Shown piece after piece: positions 1-13,825 of a DNA stretch of 64,000 bases. A program made the translations under genes and the position numbers. Origin of the DNA: Trichoplusia ni (taxonomy: Eukaryota; Arthropoda; Insecta; Lepidoptera; Noctuidae); NCBI RefSeq assembly GCF_003590095.1, contig NC_039486.1:1798001-1862000 (forward strand). Reading direction: 5' to 3'. Below the pieces are notes generated by a model that saw only the letters and a program-made list of their open reading frames with translations, made no database searches and was not told the origin of the DNA. Position 1 is the first letter of the stretch. Every line of letters begins with the position of its first letter.

Positions 1-3000
1 ATAGACGTGTTGACTTGTTGACGTTTACGTGAGTTAGACAAAAAGTCTGTTGTCTATGGTCTAAGCCAGTCTTGTTTACTCGGCTTATCTTAATCCGTCG
101 CGCTCTCAGCTCTACGCCCACAGCTACCGACGGTGTAGGGACACCAGTTATTGTGTAATTATATGGATAATGTGTTTGTAGGTATGCGTAAGTTCAGGAG
201 ACAAAATAAAGTTCAGAAGAATGTGGATATCAACTTCAAAATATTGGTAGGTCTTGGTTATATAATTATGATTTGACAGTTACAACGACAGATATAGTGA
301 TAGCAATAGAGGCAGTGTAATCAAATACACAATGAGAATAATGGTCACAAAGTCAGTGGCCATTGTTCGTAAGTAACAACATTAACTAGGATTTTTTTTT
401 AAAGTTAAAGTATGGCGACTTATTAAAAAGTGTTCTCAGTATATTTGACCAATATCTACGACTAATAAACGCTCTTAGAAATGCGACTTCTCTACGGAAC
501 TTGCTATTTTGACATCATGTTTTATAGAAACCAGCCACTTATAACATTATGACATGGTAGACAACTCTTGGTCAATACAACTACCATATCAGAAAGTCAG
601 TCAGTCTTGAACCATAAATGTACTTATAGAATTACAGTTATAGAAGCTTAGACTTGTCTAGTAAACCCAATCTCAAAATCACTAGATACAGCGGCATCTA
701 AACCTAAAACAAAAAAAAAGACAGCAAACAATTAAAATTAAAAAAAAGAACTCTCTAAAAAACCGAATCCTCTAATTCTTGGTTTGGATTTAGAAAACGG
801 ATGTCAATATTTGAAGTGTTAACGCGTCACTTCCGGTACACAATAGAACACTGTTCTGGCTTATATAAACTGGAGTAGTTTAGAGCAATTAGAAAGATTG
901 TCTTATCTTTAAGTCTACTGGTTTTGGGATTACTGTGTAGAAAAGAGAGGTCGCTATGAATTCCTAAAGAACTATTGGTGTGTGGAAGCGAGATAGACGT
1001 ACACCAACTGGTACTCTACAGTTGCTTTCATGAAAGTTAAGAACGTGCACGTGTTACTTAAGACTGAAATTGACTCAAATCTTCTTTATTTTTTCTTTCC
1101 TTTAAATACTATTTAATGAAAAAAACTATGCATTAAGTTTAAGGCAACTGAAAGCAACTGAAATGAGCATTTTCTACCGACAATTATTGATGCTTATATT
1201 CAAATAAATTATATTCTAAAACAACTTTATATACAACCCATTTACCTAAGCCTAAATTAAAATAAAAAAGCAATGGTCACCCTAACACACTGGACACTTG
1301 CACCCAAAGTTTTACGATCTGCCAATTTATTATCTAAGCTCAAACAAATCAAAATGTACTTTACTACTTTCACACAAAGTTCAATGTCCAGTAACAACTG
1401 TGTACAGCTATGATAATCTAAATTATGATGTCAATAGTATTGTACAAAGTAATTTGAGGTTGCCAAATAGAGCTTTAGTTGTAGATAAGTTATCTTTTCC
1501 GTTCCCGGATAGGTTTGTTTAAGTAAAATGGTAACAGAATAAAATGTAACGGAAAGGTAAGGAGAAGACATATAAGGGTTAGAATTAGATGGACCGGAAA
1601 CCAGATGAATTGAGAGGATATGGAATAGTTAAATCACTTAGATACATTTGATTTGATCAGTGTCATTGGTTGTTGAATTGTCACTGTTACGGCACGTCAC
1701 GGTAAATATTCATTCAAATCATCATTTTCAATCAAAATAACTTTTCCCATCATTTTTCTAATGCTTAAAAAAGCAGCACCGTACTTGTTACCCCACTATT
1801 AGGGAAAGTAATCGCTATCTTAGAAAAATAAAACAAATTCGTATATTCCTATTCCCCTAATTAGACATCAATTTACATCCCTAGAAAGCACTCCTAACTA
1901 ATGAACATACATCCTAACAAACCGCAAATCCAAGCTAGCAACCAAACATATCACAATCAATAGAGAACCGACGCACGATTCTCAAATAATTCTAGAAACT
2001 TGCCATCAATATTTTCCCCACACGGCCATACATTACCGATCCGACCTTAACTTGTGTGATTCGTAAGTATATAGAGCATTTACGAACCACGCAACTTAAG
2101 GTTCGTTTCTAATCACCGCATCTCGGCGACGTCATCGATCGCTGCTGCAGCCCAGTAATATATTTTAATTAACAACCTGGGATCGTGGGCGCGTGATTGA
2201 GGGCCGTCAACGCGACAAAAAAGACGCATCGAAACCAGACCTTAACGAGACGGTTCTAATTTCAAATATATTTGTAATTCTTTTAGTGCGTAATTATTTT
2301 ATGCGGTTTTCTTCTTTTTTTAATGCTAATGATGTGTTTATGTGCTTGGTTTAAATTGGGTGGCTTTTTAAAGAAGTATATTCTTTTTCAGTTGGCGTGA
2401 TATAATATTGTCACTTATCAATGCGGACTGAATTATTTCTCCTTTTTCATGAACGTCAATTTCTGCTTACTGTAATGTTTTAGTTATTCTTGACTCTCGA
2501 TTGGTAGTTTAGTACTACCTAGATTGTTAAGCATTCAATTCATATGTCTCTATGTTGGTATATAGCAATTAGAGTAATGATTCTACAAAAAAGGCGCCTC
2601 AAAAAGCGAATTTCTTTTGAAACCATAAATCCTCACATTAAAATCTACTTTCTACTAGAATATTCAAATAGTTACCCTATTACGGAAACAGCTATCACCC
2701 ATTTAATACATTCACATTAATTGCCAAACGTAATAAGATTGCTAATTAAATCAATAGAATTAACATAACGCCATCAAAACAGTAGCATACATTGGGAGCC
2801 ATTGTGGGTACAAAACAGCTGTTTAACGCAAGACTCGATGCGCACGCGCACCGCAAACAAATGTGAAGTGTATCGACAATGACCTCTGTGAGAACTGGTG
2901 TAAATGATGCTTTCGTAGTTTAGTTGAGGTGCTTTTTCAAAAGCCTTTTTGAGTTGATAGATTTGTTTCTATTTATATTTGATATTAAATATCTCATGAA

Positions 3001-5100
3001 TCAAAAAAGAAACTTAAAAAAACTTATAATTGGATAATTGAAAAGAATTTTATCGCATGGTAAAAAAATAAATTATTCGTGAAAATTATAAAAAGTGATA
3101 TAAAAATACTACAATCAACACAGTAGTAACATAGACAACAACAAAGCTAACAAAAAAAAAAACGACTTTAAAAGTCGTACAAAAATAAAACGTGTCAGAA
3201 TTTAATACGGCAAGCCTAACTAAATGTTACCATTTCACTGGAACATTCGCATAACAAACAACAAAAAGACAGGAGAGACAAAGCGGTAGACTGCAAAAGC
3301 TATATTTATGATTTCACGGTATCGCTGGCCGTCATCGCTTGTTGCTACGATTTGTACGAAGGGATGTGGATGAGACATACGCGAGCGACTTTTAAAGTCG
3401 GCGGTAGGTCTGCACTAAGAAAAGAAATAAATAATAAATTTGAAAGTAATTAATTAGTAGTGAACATAAATAGCTCTGTTATATCGAATTAGAGAAAATT
3501 AAAGACAGACAAGACATTCGAAAGCGTGTCTATGTTTTGTAATTTTTAAATTGATTCGATAATGGAAAGTAAATTAAGGAAAAATCAATTCAACATTTTT
3601 GTAAGTAAAAGCTTGAAGATAAAAGGTGAGGAAAATAATGATACAATATCTAGAAACCTTCGAGTTAATTAACGAGGAACACATTCAAGTACCTATGTGC
3701 ACAATATTCAGTTGCTGTTTCCGCCATCTCAAAATAAAGTATAGCAAAACAGCCTCCAACTCGCCTAAATCTCAGACCACTAAGTCCGGTAAAGCAGCCA
3801 AAGAGTGTGTTTAGGCTGACTGCAGAAACAACTTTAAAAACCGCCAAAATCTAACTAAAACCTACAAATCATAATTACAAACAATCAATTGGTCCATTAC
3901 GTAAAGTAATTCAAAGCTAGCTAGGAATTATTCAAATCCCCTAACACTTAGATGGTCGATATTTCCATAATTTTACATATTGAAAAACAATGCCGCATCC
4001 ATTTTGTTTTACTTCGTGTTTTGTATTAGCATAGCGAGCGTAGGCACGAGCGGAGCCGGGCGGAACACCTAGTACAGATAGATGTGTGTCGTAGTATGAA
4101 TGTGGAATATGTGTTTTTGTGAAATTGCTATGTTTAGGTTTTGATTGGGTGTCTAGAGCTATTCAATAAAATTAAGTGAAAAAAACTGGACACTTGTTAC
4201 GGTTAATTTATGTCGAATCGAATTTAAGTTTTAATTTCGATATTTGAATCGTAACTTAACTTGGTATTTTTTTTAAGTCTGATTTTCGCACTTTAATGTC
4301 GCAGACAAGAAAAAAAAGTCTGCCCGTGACCATGATGACCTGCAAAGGTTTCGAAATGTCGGGAACTAAAATCTAAAATTAAACCGCGAAAAAATCCGTA
4401 AAAGTATTTCCAATAAATATATGTTAGTAACAGCAATGAAAATTTTAAAACTCCTTAAACACGCTCAAGTAATATGTGAAGGAAATGAGACGTAGCATAT
4501 GGTATTATTCCTCACCGTATGGTTCGAAACCGAATTTAAATATGTTACTGATTTCATTAAAAGATAAGGTGCAAGACATCATGAGACTCACTGAGCATTA
4601 AAAGTTTATAAACGTAGATAAGACTTCATAACAAAAAACAGAAACCCGGACGTTTTTCAAAAAACCAGAGTCCTTACAATACCTGTAACATTTGAGACAT
4701 ACACATTTCTATATAACGATTAGCAACATAGTTACATGCAAAGATTAAATGGTGTAAAGCGCTGACCAAAAAGAATGGAACAACTTCGCGGTTGGACGCG
4801 ACTGTACTTTTATATTACTATTGCTATGAGATTGAGACAATAGTCACTCGTGGCATTACATTGAAGCGGTACTGTCGACAACAAAGGGGAAATGATTCGG
4901 AAATTCCTGCAACGAAACTGTTTCTTTGATTTGCTCCTATTTTGCTAATCTAGACATTTCTATCTTTGAATGTAGCTTTTCTTTTTATTCGTTTACATAC
5001 TTTTAAAATATGGAAAAAATGTTTTTCCAGCCAGTATTCTTACTATTAAATAATCTGCATGACGATGGCGATAATGCTGCTGATGTCATCTATTTTATGA
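1..5100. other. Non-coding, AT-rich; nothing recognised
   Basis: No convincing coding or RNA gene is seen. A moderately GC-rich patch at about 2100-2230 contains GACGTCAT, resembling an ATF/CREB half-palindrome. Two near-identical palindromic cores (CGACTTTAAAAGTCG type) occur near 3163 and 3386 in opposite orientation. Neither is enough to name an element. Confidence 0.5.
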
Positions 5101-5300
5101 TCCTAATATTATAAACGCGAAGTTTTGTAAGTATGGATATATGTTTGTTACTCTTTAACGCAAAAACCACGGAACGAATTTGGACGAATTTTGGTACACT
5201 GACAGTTTATAATCTGGATTAACAAATAAGATAGATATTTATCTAAATTTAAGATAGTTTTTGATTTGTAGCGAGCGCAACCTTGTGCAACAGCCTGTAT
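5101..5300 (+). mobile_element. Non-autonomous Helitron-like element, 3' end degraded
   Basis: The segment starts TCCTAATATTATAAACGCGA right after an A, as expected for a Helitron 5' end (host A, element TC). It continues with the ACTCTTT-ACGCAAAAACCAC-GAAC block found in a lepidopteran Helitron family. It resembles the better-preserved minus-strand copy at 54366-54549, sharing the start, the ACGCAAAA-CCAC block, the AGTTTATAA-GGATTAACA block and GATTTGTAGCG. The hairpin and CTAG end are not intact here, so the right limit is approximate. Confidence 0.65.
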
Positions 5301-7074
5301 TTCAATGCAACACTATATCGAATAAAACGAATCCAGTATAAACGAAATAAATCCTTATTCTAGCACCAATAAACACAATTATCCCCACTCGGAGATTAAC
5401 TTAATTACATATAGAAATGCTTTTCATAAGACTTTTCTCTATACGTGATCAATTAAAACTTGCTTAAATGGAAGAAAATGTATTGAAAACCTTGAAGTAT
5501 TAATATGTTCGTATTTGGTATAAAGTGTTCACATTCTATAGTATTTTTTAATTAAATATCTGGTGTTGATAAAATAAATGCAGTACTATTAAAGTCTGTC
5601 CAAACTTACTGCTAGTCAATGTGATTGTATTTATAAATTTTTCCTACCGATTGTAGATATAAATGTCACATATAGTTTGATAGATAAAATAAGTTCGTTA
5701 ATAGGGTACCAAACCAATGTGTATTGCAAGAATAGGACCTTTTCAATCTAACCTATATGGTGTCTGAATGCTAAGATAACGTTCAGACCGTATTCTATTC
5801 TTGAAAGACTTCAATAATGTTAGAAAAAAAATTGTCAAACATTCTAAGCAAGAAATTTGATACATTTTAAATACAAAACGAATGTAATTTAATACTAAGC
5901 CAACAGATCTAACACTTACAACGCAAAACAGTACAACTAACTTAGCACTCTACAATTAATAATTGTTCTCGTAATGAAACAACATTGGCAGGTTACAGAC
6001 GTTGTAAACTTATTAATAAATCAACATTATGCTTCAGCCTTCATAGCAACAAATTACAACATTTTGAAGGGGATAATTCGTATTATTATGACTTTTAGAC
6101 CATTACAGGAGAGTTTAAAGCGTATAAAATTTATGGCAATGTACGGATCTTAAAATACAGCTTACATTATATTATTGATGCGTTTTTGATAGACACAATG
6201 ATCGGATGATCGAAATTGATGAAAACACACTTACTATTGAACACAGATACGCCCCCTACCCTTACCAAATGAATTGTCATCCGATGAAAATCTAATTCAA
6301 AATTTTTAACTCGATTGAAAAATGTTTCTTATAGTCTCACAGAACCCCCTCGTTTTAAAAATGATGTGATTTTCATTACACTAAAGATACCGCATTATAT
6401 ATTGGCATTTATATTGAAATTTAATTAACAACCGATAGTCAAAGCAAAAACAATACAATAATCAATTATTATGACATTAAATTCGATAGGATTTGAAACA
6501 GGCACAGATTAAGGGCACAAGCAACCGCCCGACCTTCACCTGTCAAATTATACGCACAGCCCACTAGCGTTATTGACAAATTAAATTTATAGTTAACGTT
6601 GCGCAAGTAAGCAATTGTTACTATAAGTATGTACTTGTTGCCATGCTAACATGGACATTAGACATGTTGAACCCTATTTGTTAACTGTCAGATAAGTCGA
6701 TAACTAACAGACAAGATGTCGGTTCACATAATTGAATATTTGCATCATGTGCCAGTTAAAACATTAGTTTATTATCATTAAGTTAATTGTATGATTCCGC
6801 GGACGGAGATGGATTACAGATCTGTTTAGTTACGGTTGCTTGGAGTTAACTAATTTACCTTGCTGTAAATTATTTTCTAATTATTTTAGTCTGGCAGTTA
6901 CATTAAGACAATTCGCACTCATTTTGTGTTGGTTGTCATATTAAATTATATGGTCAATGGATATTGCAATAATCATAATATCAGCTTAGTGTCTTGCAGC
7001 TTAAATTTTGTGACGCGGTATGTTTTACAAATATTCCAGTCACATGCTCTAACACCTAGACGATCAGGATAGGC
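5301..7074. other. ds: Intronic, AT-rich; nothing recognised
   Basis: No gene, tandem array or clear transposon end is seen. Short open frames are AT-biased and lack recognisable motifs. Confidence 0.5.
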
Positions 7075-7240
7075 ATTCTTGGTACACACAAACATTTGTC
7101 CTCGGGAATCAAAACCGCGACGCGTCGGGCACAGTGTGTGGCGTGGGGACTTCAACCACTTTTGTGCATGTGAATTGTATGTTTGTAAAACCCCCCGCGA
7201 CACAAGGATTAAATTCCTTACTGTAGAGTCATTAAAAACA
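7075..7240 (+). mobile_element. Bm1-like tRNA-derived SINE fragment
   Basis: The right half (about 7160-7225) reads TGTGCATGTGAATTGTATGT, then CCCGCGACACAAGGATTAAA. It matches the body of the Bombyx SINE Bm1 as I recall it and also the segment at 62930-63080 in this window. The left half (about 7083-7115) looks instead like the reversed tRNA head of a second SINE family (ACAAACATTTGTCCT-GGAATC), so this may be a composite of two insertions. Open frames on both strands here are incidental. Confidence 0.6.
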
Positions 7241-7355
7241 AAACTTATTTGTCACTTTCAAATATCGAACGCTTTGATAGGTAAAGTATTTCGAAAGTCT
7301 TCAATTGTTTTACGCAATTAATGTTTGATTGATGAAACGTAATTTCTTCAAAACG

Positions 7356-7377
7356 TTATTTATTTATTTATTTATTT
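7356..7377. repeat. (TTTA)n microsatellite
   Basis: About five uninterrupted tetranucleotide units. Such tracts often mark the A-rich end of a retroposon, and an AT-rich low-complexity stretch follows. Confidence 0.85.
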
Positions 7378-10300
7378 GAATAGACGGTACAACACCAATT
7401 ACACTATTCAATAAAAACAATGACAAAATTACAAAAAAAAATAAAAAAATGCTTTCAAACAAAGAAAGTAAAAAAAATATATATAAAGATATATTTAAAG
7501 ATAAAATATTAGCATAAGGAACGTTAATATTACAAAATAGGTTATACTTAATACAAGCCTTCGAGTATTGTGTAAAGCTATGCAAAATTTGCCAATCGAA
7601 TAATTCTGTGGAATTAATGGAATATTACAATCACGTTATCTATATGTTTGCAAACAATTGTTGAATTTGTACTGTTTAGTATTGAATTTATTACTTGAGC
7701 TGTCCTTGTAGAGTGCTTACATGATTTTAAATTAGGTAAACGTATTTTAAACTTTATTACCGGGTGATAGAGTGTAATTGTTATGACTGCTATGAAATAT
7801 GGTAGTGAAAATGTCAGATTTGGAAATGTTAATGGTTTTTTATGTATTTCCTTTGTCGAGGTTACCAATGTATGAGAATTTAAGTAGATAGATACACTTT
7901 CAGTAAAGAAAAACAATAGTTTAACATTACTAACATGTGTTTTCCTGGATTGTATATTTTTTTTAAGATTAGATTAAAATATTCTTTAAAAAGCGACATC
8001 GACACTAAGCAATTTGATCCTTGAATCGCGGGGGATTTCACTAACAACTAATAGCACTGTTTTATAACCTGCTTATTTCATATATAATTTATTATATTTT
8101 GAGTTAGAAAATTACTTAACTAGCAGCCAAATATTCGTCCAAACTTGTTCATACTCAAATAAGATAATTGAACTACTCTATAAATTCGAACAAATCGTTC
8201 TAATAGCTGCCCCAGTTAACTTAACCAAAGGGTAATCAGAATTAAACGAACCCTAATCCAAGAAAGATAAAGTTATTATAAATTCAAATACAGTTACCGT
8301 ATTGTTATCAATGGTTAACAGTTAAGTTATAAAGGCTTTTATACTGTGCGCGTGGGAAATGTCAAGAATTTAACTTCAATACTTGGTGGAATTAAAATTA
8401 TTATACTGCGGTATTGTTACAAGATGGTATAATGAGGTGTCGTTAAATAATTTAAAGAATTTTAGTGACTCTACTTTTTAATAGCCGACTTATTTAATAT
8501 ATTTTTAAGATCAAAACTCTCATATATGGCGGTGCTTCTTCTCCTGACGCTGGTATGCCTAAGTAGTCAATACTGTAAGCAAAACCTCAAAGACGAATAA
8601 TCAAAAGAGAATTTAAATCTTAAAGCCCAAATGATAAGAACTAATTAACATTCGCAAAAACTCGACATGGGAAGGTGAAAATTCAAAACGAATCACATCA
8701 TTATATCATCGATAGTGTTAGATTATTTTATTTATAGGAGCAGAGCAGTATATCATAACTAAATATGTAACAAAAACTGGGAGAAGTTGCGTGCACTCTA
8801 ATGAAACTATTAAGTCAAGCACTACAACAAGTATTCAACAACACTCTACATCCGAAGGTAATCATTTTAAAAATCAAATGAAGTCACATTATTATATCAT
8901 CCAAAAAACCTCGCTTCAAATAAAGCCATTATAATGGAATAAACTTTCACTATATATAAAAAGATGTTCCGATACGTACGTACGCAGGCATCGTGTTTGC
9001 TAAAGGCTGAATAATCGAGATTACAGATAAGCAACAAGTTGATGTTACTATCAGTGACCTATATTGTGAGGCTGTGGTTGTCAAAGTGTTTGTTTTGAGT
9101 GTACATGAGAGAAACATTTAATAAGACAACGGTTGTTATGTATTATCTTGTAAAAGCTAGTTCTGCATTTGGTTAAATCTGCAGTAACCTTCAACCTTTA
9201 TATTTTTTTAATAGTATTTGTATGTAGTACATAAATAAATAAATATTGTAATTTAGATATGTTAGTTAGAGGACCACATACAAATGCATATGGGAGAGAT
9301 TTATATCGACAAAGCGGAGGTTGTCAATAAACTCCTTAGTAAAACAGATATTTAGGACAACATTAAAAGATCTCATTATAATTGCCAACAATTTTAACCC
9401 ACTCAACCATAGTGTAAAACTGAAACCAAGAAAAAAAATCTCAAAATTGAAAACACAGTAAAAAAAAGCAATAAAACTTTGAGCTCCAATGCCCAACCAA
9501 GCAATTCACAATAATTGAACTCAGGGGTCAAACACAGATTATGATCTACCCACGGGAGGCTGACTATCGATCGTAATAATTAATTCTAGCCATGATATCG
9601 CTACTACAGACATTCAGCTATTCAAATTTGCTGTAGATAAATCACAGTTCCCATGTAATATAGGTAATCATGACGGTGATAGTTCAAAATCCATAGAATT
9701 TATAGCTACCTTTTATATCCACGAAGATTTGTGTGCGAATAACCTGATTTATGAAGCTAAATGTAGAGCACACTCTATATTTGATGAAACTTAGATGTTA
9801 CCCACAGACGTCGTCCTGCATGATATTACAAGTGATCAGGACGCGATATAGAAAGACAATAATGATTTTTTATAGTTAAAATATGAGCGAAATAACGCCA
9901 ACTTTTTTCATTTTTTGTTAAAAAAAAAATAACAAATTGATCCAGCCGTTTAAGAGACGTTCAGATGCATACAAACGTAGAAAAATGAAATATATAAAGA
10001 TATGTGTTCTAATGCTTGTAGAGCTATACCTGGACCATGGCCTGAACGACTTTTATTGATCAGGCTAGTCTTTTAAAAAGTAAAATTGCGTATCCTACAA
10101 GATAGAGCGGCATCCCTCTTCTATATTGGCATAAGTTTTATCTAAAGAGGTAATAATTAGCCTCCAATCAATACGCACTAGATACTCCTATATAATCCTA
10201 TAGCCTAATCTTCTTTGAGCTCCTAAAACAAATACCCACACATAACCTCAAAAGCTTCAGTACTAAAAATACAATGCCCTTCAATTTTCATTATCTAGCT

Positions 10301-10763
10301 CAGTTAGATCTCAGACAGTTATGTGACCCTTACCAACTTCACTTGAGTCCTCATTTCCATCTTCAACCATTCATATACATTTATGCTTATCTAAACCAAT
10401 ATCAGTACAACCTAAATCCCAGTCATTATTAGATATTAAAACGTCTTAAGACCTAAACTCCCACCGATAACTAGCGTATTGTAACAGTGTTACTGAACCA
10501 ACATTCTAAAGTAATCCTTATGTATCTGAAGTCAGGGTTGAAATTCGCGTGTTAAGTTTAAGTTTGTACTTGCAACCCAGTTACCTATTTTCTGGGTAAA
10601 TTTACGAGAGATGACAGGTAGATTTACTTTCATTTCAGATCAATATCACGGTGTTGCTATAGTTTTCTCTAGTCTAATTAGGTAATTAGTTATGGCTGCT
10701 GTAGTATTTCTAACTTCTATTTGAGTTTTGTAAGGCGTTTCTTAGAAAGCATACATTTTTTAT

Positions 10764-10930
10764 TAAATGATGTAATGGTTACTCACGTGTATTTATCGGG
10801 GGTGCCCGACTAGTCTCGGACCCAACCGGAGTCCTTAATCATGAGCCAACGCGGCGGGATCGCGAGTCGAATCCGTTACATCATTTAACAATGAATCAGT
10901 CTCACGATAGTTATTAAAAAAAAAGCATAC
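10764..10930. repeat. Unclassified interspersed repeat
   Basis: A GC-rich block inside AT-rich DNA contains GGGTGCCCGACTAGTCTCGG and GCGGCGGGATCGCGAGTCG, wording I associate with a common lepidopteran repeat. It is bracketed by inverted copies of TAAATGATGTAA and followed by a run of A. The class is uncertain (SINE or foldback element). Confidence 0.4.
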
Positions 10931-12792
10931 ATTTTACTTGAGTTTCCCGTTCAAAAATAATGAACCACTTCCATAAAAAATTCAAACAGTTTTTTCTTCG
11001 ATTATCATTCAAAGTTTAAAAACACACAAAGTTTGTTTTACCTTGATGATATAAATTTAGATAGCCAGTAATTCTAGCTTTGAAACTAAGCCACAATATA
11101 AATCACTTGCTTGCTTTACGAAGATTATTCACAACATTAAACAGGGTTCCTCAAGCGAAGTGTAAAGCCATGATACAGAAACCTACTTTAAAAACCGTCT
11201 CAAGATACCTCCGAAGCAATCTCTCAGCGCACGGAACCCGACATTGTGTAGAAGCGCATTAAACACTTTAATCTATAGGAGCCACTATCAGACCATAAAA
11301 ACAATATCATGTCGACTACTCGACATGGTCCTTAATTACAGACCTCTGAATCAAAAAACAACTCAAATCCAACCGTATTACGTAACGCACAAGGTTGAAA
11401 ATGACTCTTTGGGAAGTGACTTCGTAATAAGCTTTCTAAAAAAAATGATCCAATGTAACTTGGAATGTGGATCGTTCGTGAGAGGGCACTAAAATCCAAA
11501 TGTGAAGTTAATATCGAGTGTTATGGAGATTTTTAGGGAAGTTGCTTTTGAGGAACTGTACGATGCTGGGGTATATGCACCTGCGTTATAGAGAATACGC
11601 TGTATTAGAAGTTGGGATTCATAACATGACCAAAAAGTGTTATGGAGTAAGAAAATGTATGTAACTGTGCTATAATATTGTTTTAACAGCAAAGACCATA
11701 CAGCCGAGGTTAAATAAAAACTAACTAGCCAAACTTAATAAAATTTATATGGGACCAAATGGTATTAAGGTTAAATAAAATAAGAATGCACTAAATCCGT
11801 TCATCCAGTCCAAAATTCTGAGATAACAATAAAGAAATAAATAAAATACCGAATTGAGAATCTTCATGTTTTTCAAGTCGGTTGAAAACGATTAACGACA
11901 ATAATGGTGACTGTGGTGATAATTGTAATTGATTAAAGAAAAATATAAATTTGGAAAAACTAATACCACGTTCAATCGCTTCTGGATTAGTGATTCGAAA
12001 GTCCAAGGTATGGAATTCGGGTATCAACATGATATATATGCCAAATCATGTCAAATTCTTGTCTAATCCATAAGCAATTAATTCCAAGCTAAGATAATAA
12101 AATAAAGATTTATACTATTGCTACTACTTTTAACTTTCACGTTAAATATTTTTGACACATACTCGTCGAAATAAAACCTCTCAGGAAGTTATAAACCACA
12201 CCGTGATCTGCCAAAAACAAAACGTCAAATTATTTACTACTATTGACCGCCATTTTAAATTTCTCCGATAACTGTACGGCCACCGGGTTTCGTATAAATC
12301 CAATTAACAAGTTAAGACAAATTGTTATGATGACTATCTTTATTAACCTAAATTTTCGCTAAATTTATGCGCTTGTGCAGGTACCGGTAGAAAATGGGAG
12401 GAAATAATTAATAGACGAAATGATGTCTCGACGTCCGATAATTAACGTTAGCGTGTAAATTCTATGTTTTATGCGGGGAATTGAGTTCTTTAATGATGTA
12501 AAAAGCATGCATATAATACTAATATTTATTTAACTATTTTTGTTCCATTGACTAGCGGTTGGAGTTTTTAATATATAGAATCACAACTTAATATAAATTA
12601 AAGGCGATTAAAGTCATACTACTGGGCAAAGGACTATTTTATGTTTATAGAAAAAGTTTGAAAATTGATTGCAAAGCAAGATCACCAAGATTTCTTCTAG
12701 TATTTTGTTTTAATAAATTGAGTCAAGCACATATTCATTTCCCACAATTCATTTTTAGAGTTCCAGAGATACCGCTGTCTGTTCTCTCGTCA

Positions 12793-12829
12793 CCATACTG
12801 TATGTCATGAATAGTGACATACAGTATGG
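12793..12829. repeat. Perfect 15-bp hairpin
   Basis: CCATACTGTATGTCA at 12793-12807 is exactly reverse-complemented at 12815-12829, with a 7-nt loop. It is too short for a typical animal pre-miRNA stem unless imperfect pairing extends it. Flanking bases pair only weakly. Confidence 0.8.
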
Positions 12830-13444
12830 ACAGTTGAAATTTTCACACATCGCTTCTCTTGAAAATATAACAACAAATACATAAACTAAAGATTGAAGTT
12901 AAGCAACTTTTGTAAATGTCCAATTTGTTTCTCCTTTCCCCTTTTGTACGGAACCTTCAGATTCACGACTCACAATTGGTTGTTCTTTAGAGTCACCATT
13001 TAAAAAATCATCTTAATTAAAAGTTTTTACACAATTATATATTTAAACTTCTTCTATCTCGACATTTATAAATAGGAGATCATTTGATAACAACATTTAT
13101 ATACATATTTATAATAGACTAGTTTATTTTTCTCCTTTGCATTATTATTTATTATTGTTTATGCAAAAAGTTCTATCGCTTGATCAACAAATAGATCGGA
13201 CAACGTCTAGACTTCAGTTAATTGGTCGTTTGAGACAAAAGATTCAGGAAGAAAAGAGATAGCGATATGTCGCATGCAATACAGTATTTTACAACTTTCT
13301 TACTTGCTTTTTGTTTGCAGTACTAGTTATTTAGAATACTATTTATACACTAAAGCACACATATGCTACAAAAGTTATATTTAGAAATTACTACGTTCCA
13401 TTTATCTTCTCTTTGGATGCTTCTACAGACTCAAAAAGATTATA

Positions 13445-13825
13445 CACCGTGATTTTATAGTCGTCTTACAAAAGCAGCCCAGTTCATGTATCCAATGACT
13501 AGAACACGTTCATGATAAAAAAAAATAGGTATTTATGAGATTTGAAAAAACAATGCATTTTTTATTCAATATTATGATGCAATTCGTAGTTTTTTAGAAA
13601 CACAGCTCTGTTGCGAGCGCGATCCGAGCCTTGTAACAATGGTGAGGGGCGCGGGCGGCGGCGTTTTTATCATTTTTAAGAGTATATTTCACATTTCTCT
13701 TGTTTAATTTTCTTCGTACTTATTATCTTAGTTGATGATAAACAAATAATAATCGCGCTTCGGGGTATTTTACGTCGGATACATGAACTGGGCTGCTTTT
13801 TTAAGACGACTAAATAATCACCGTG
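13445..13825. mobile_element. 381-bp non-autonomous DNA transposon with 49-bp inverted repeats
   Basis: Positions 13445-13493 and 13777-13825 are inverted copies with 4 mismatches in 49. The outermost seven bases are CACCGTG on the left and CACGGTG on the right. TATA flanks both ends (13441-13444 and 13826-13829), consistent with a 4-bp target duplication. There is no transposase. The interior has a GC-rich core near 13610-13665. A CACNNTG-type heptamer is typical of Chapaev and Transib elements. A 4-bp duplication favours Chapaev, but TA-rich flanks make the true duplication length ambiguous. Confidence 0.8.

Larger units (their letters stand above)
7241..13444. other. ds: Intronic, AT-rich, with repeat debris
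   Basis: No gene is recognised. A TTTA microsatellite occupies about 7356-7377 and opens a low-complexity stretch to about 7600. About 9930-9980 (GATCCAGCCGTTTAAGAGAC) resembles the inner part of a lepidopteran interspersed repeat. About 10764-10890 is a repeat-like block (GGGTGCCCGACTAGTCTCGG) bounded by inverted ATGATGTAA/TTACATCAT and ending in an A-run. A perfect short hairpin lies at 12793-12829. Confidence 0.45.

Noticed and set aside
3163..3400. MITE bounded by CGACTTTAAAAGTCG palindromes
   Set aside because: Only the 15-bp cores match; flanks differ and no duplication is visible.
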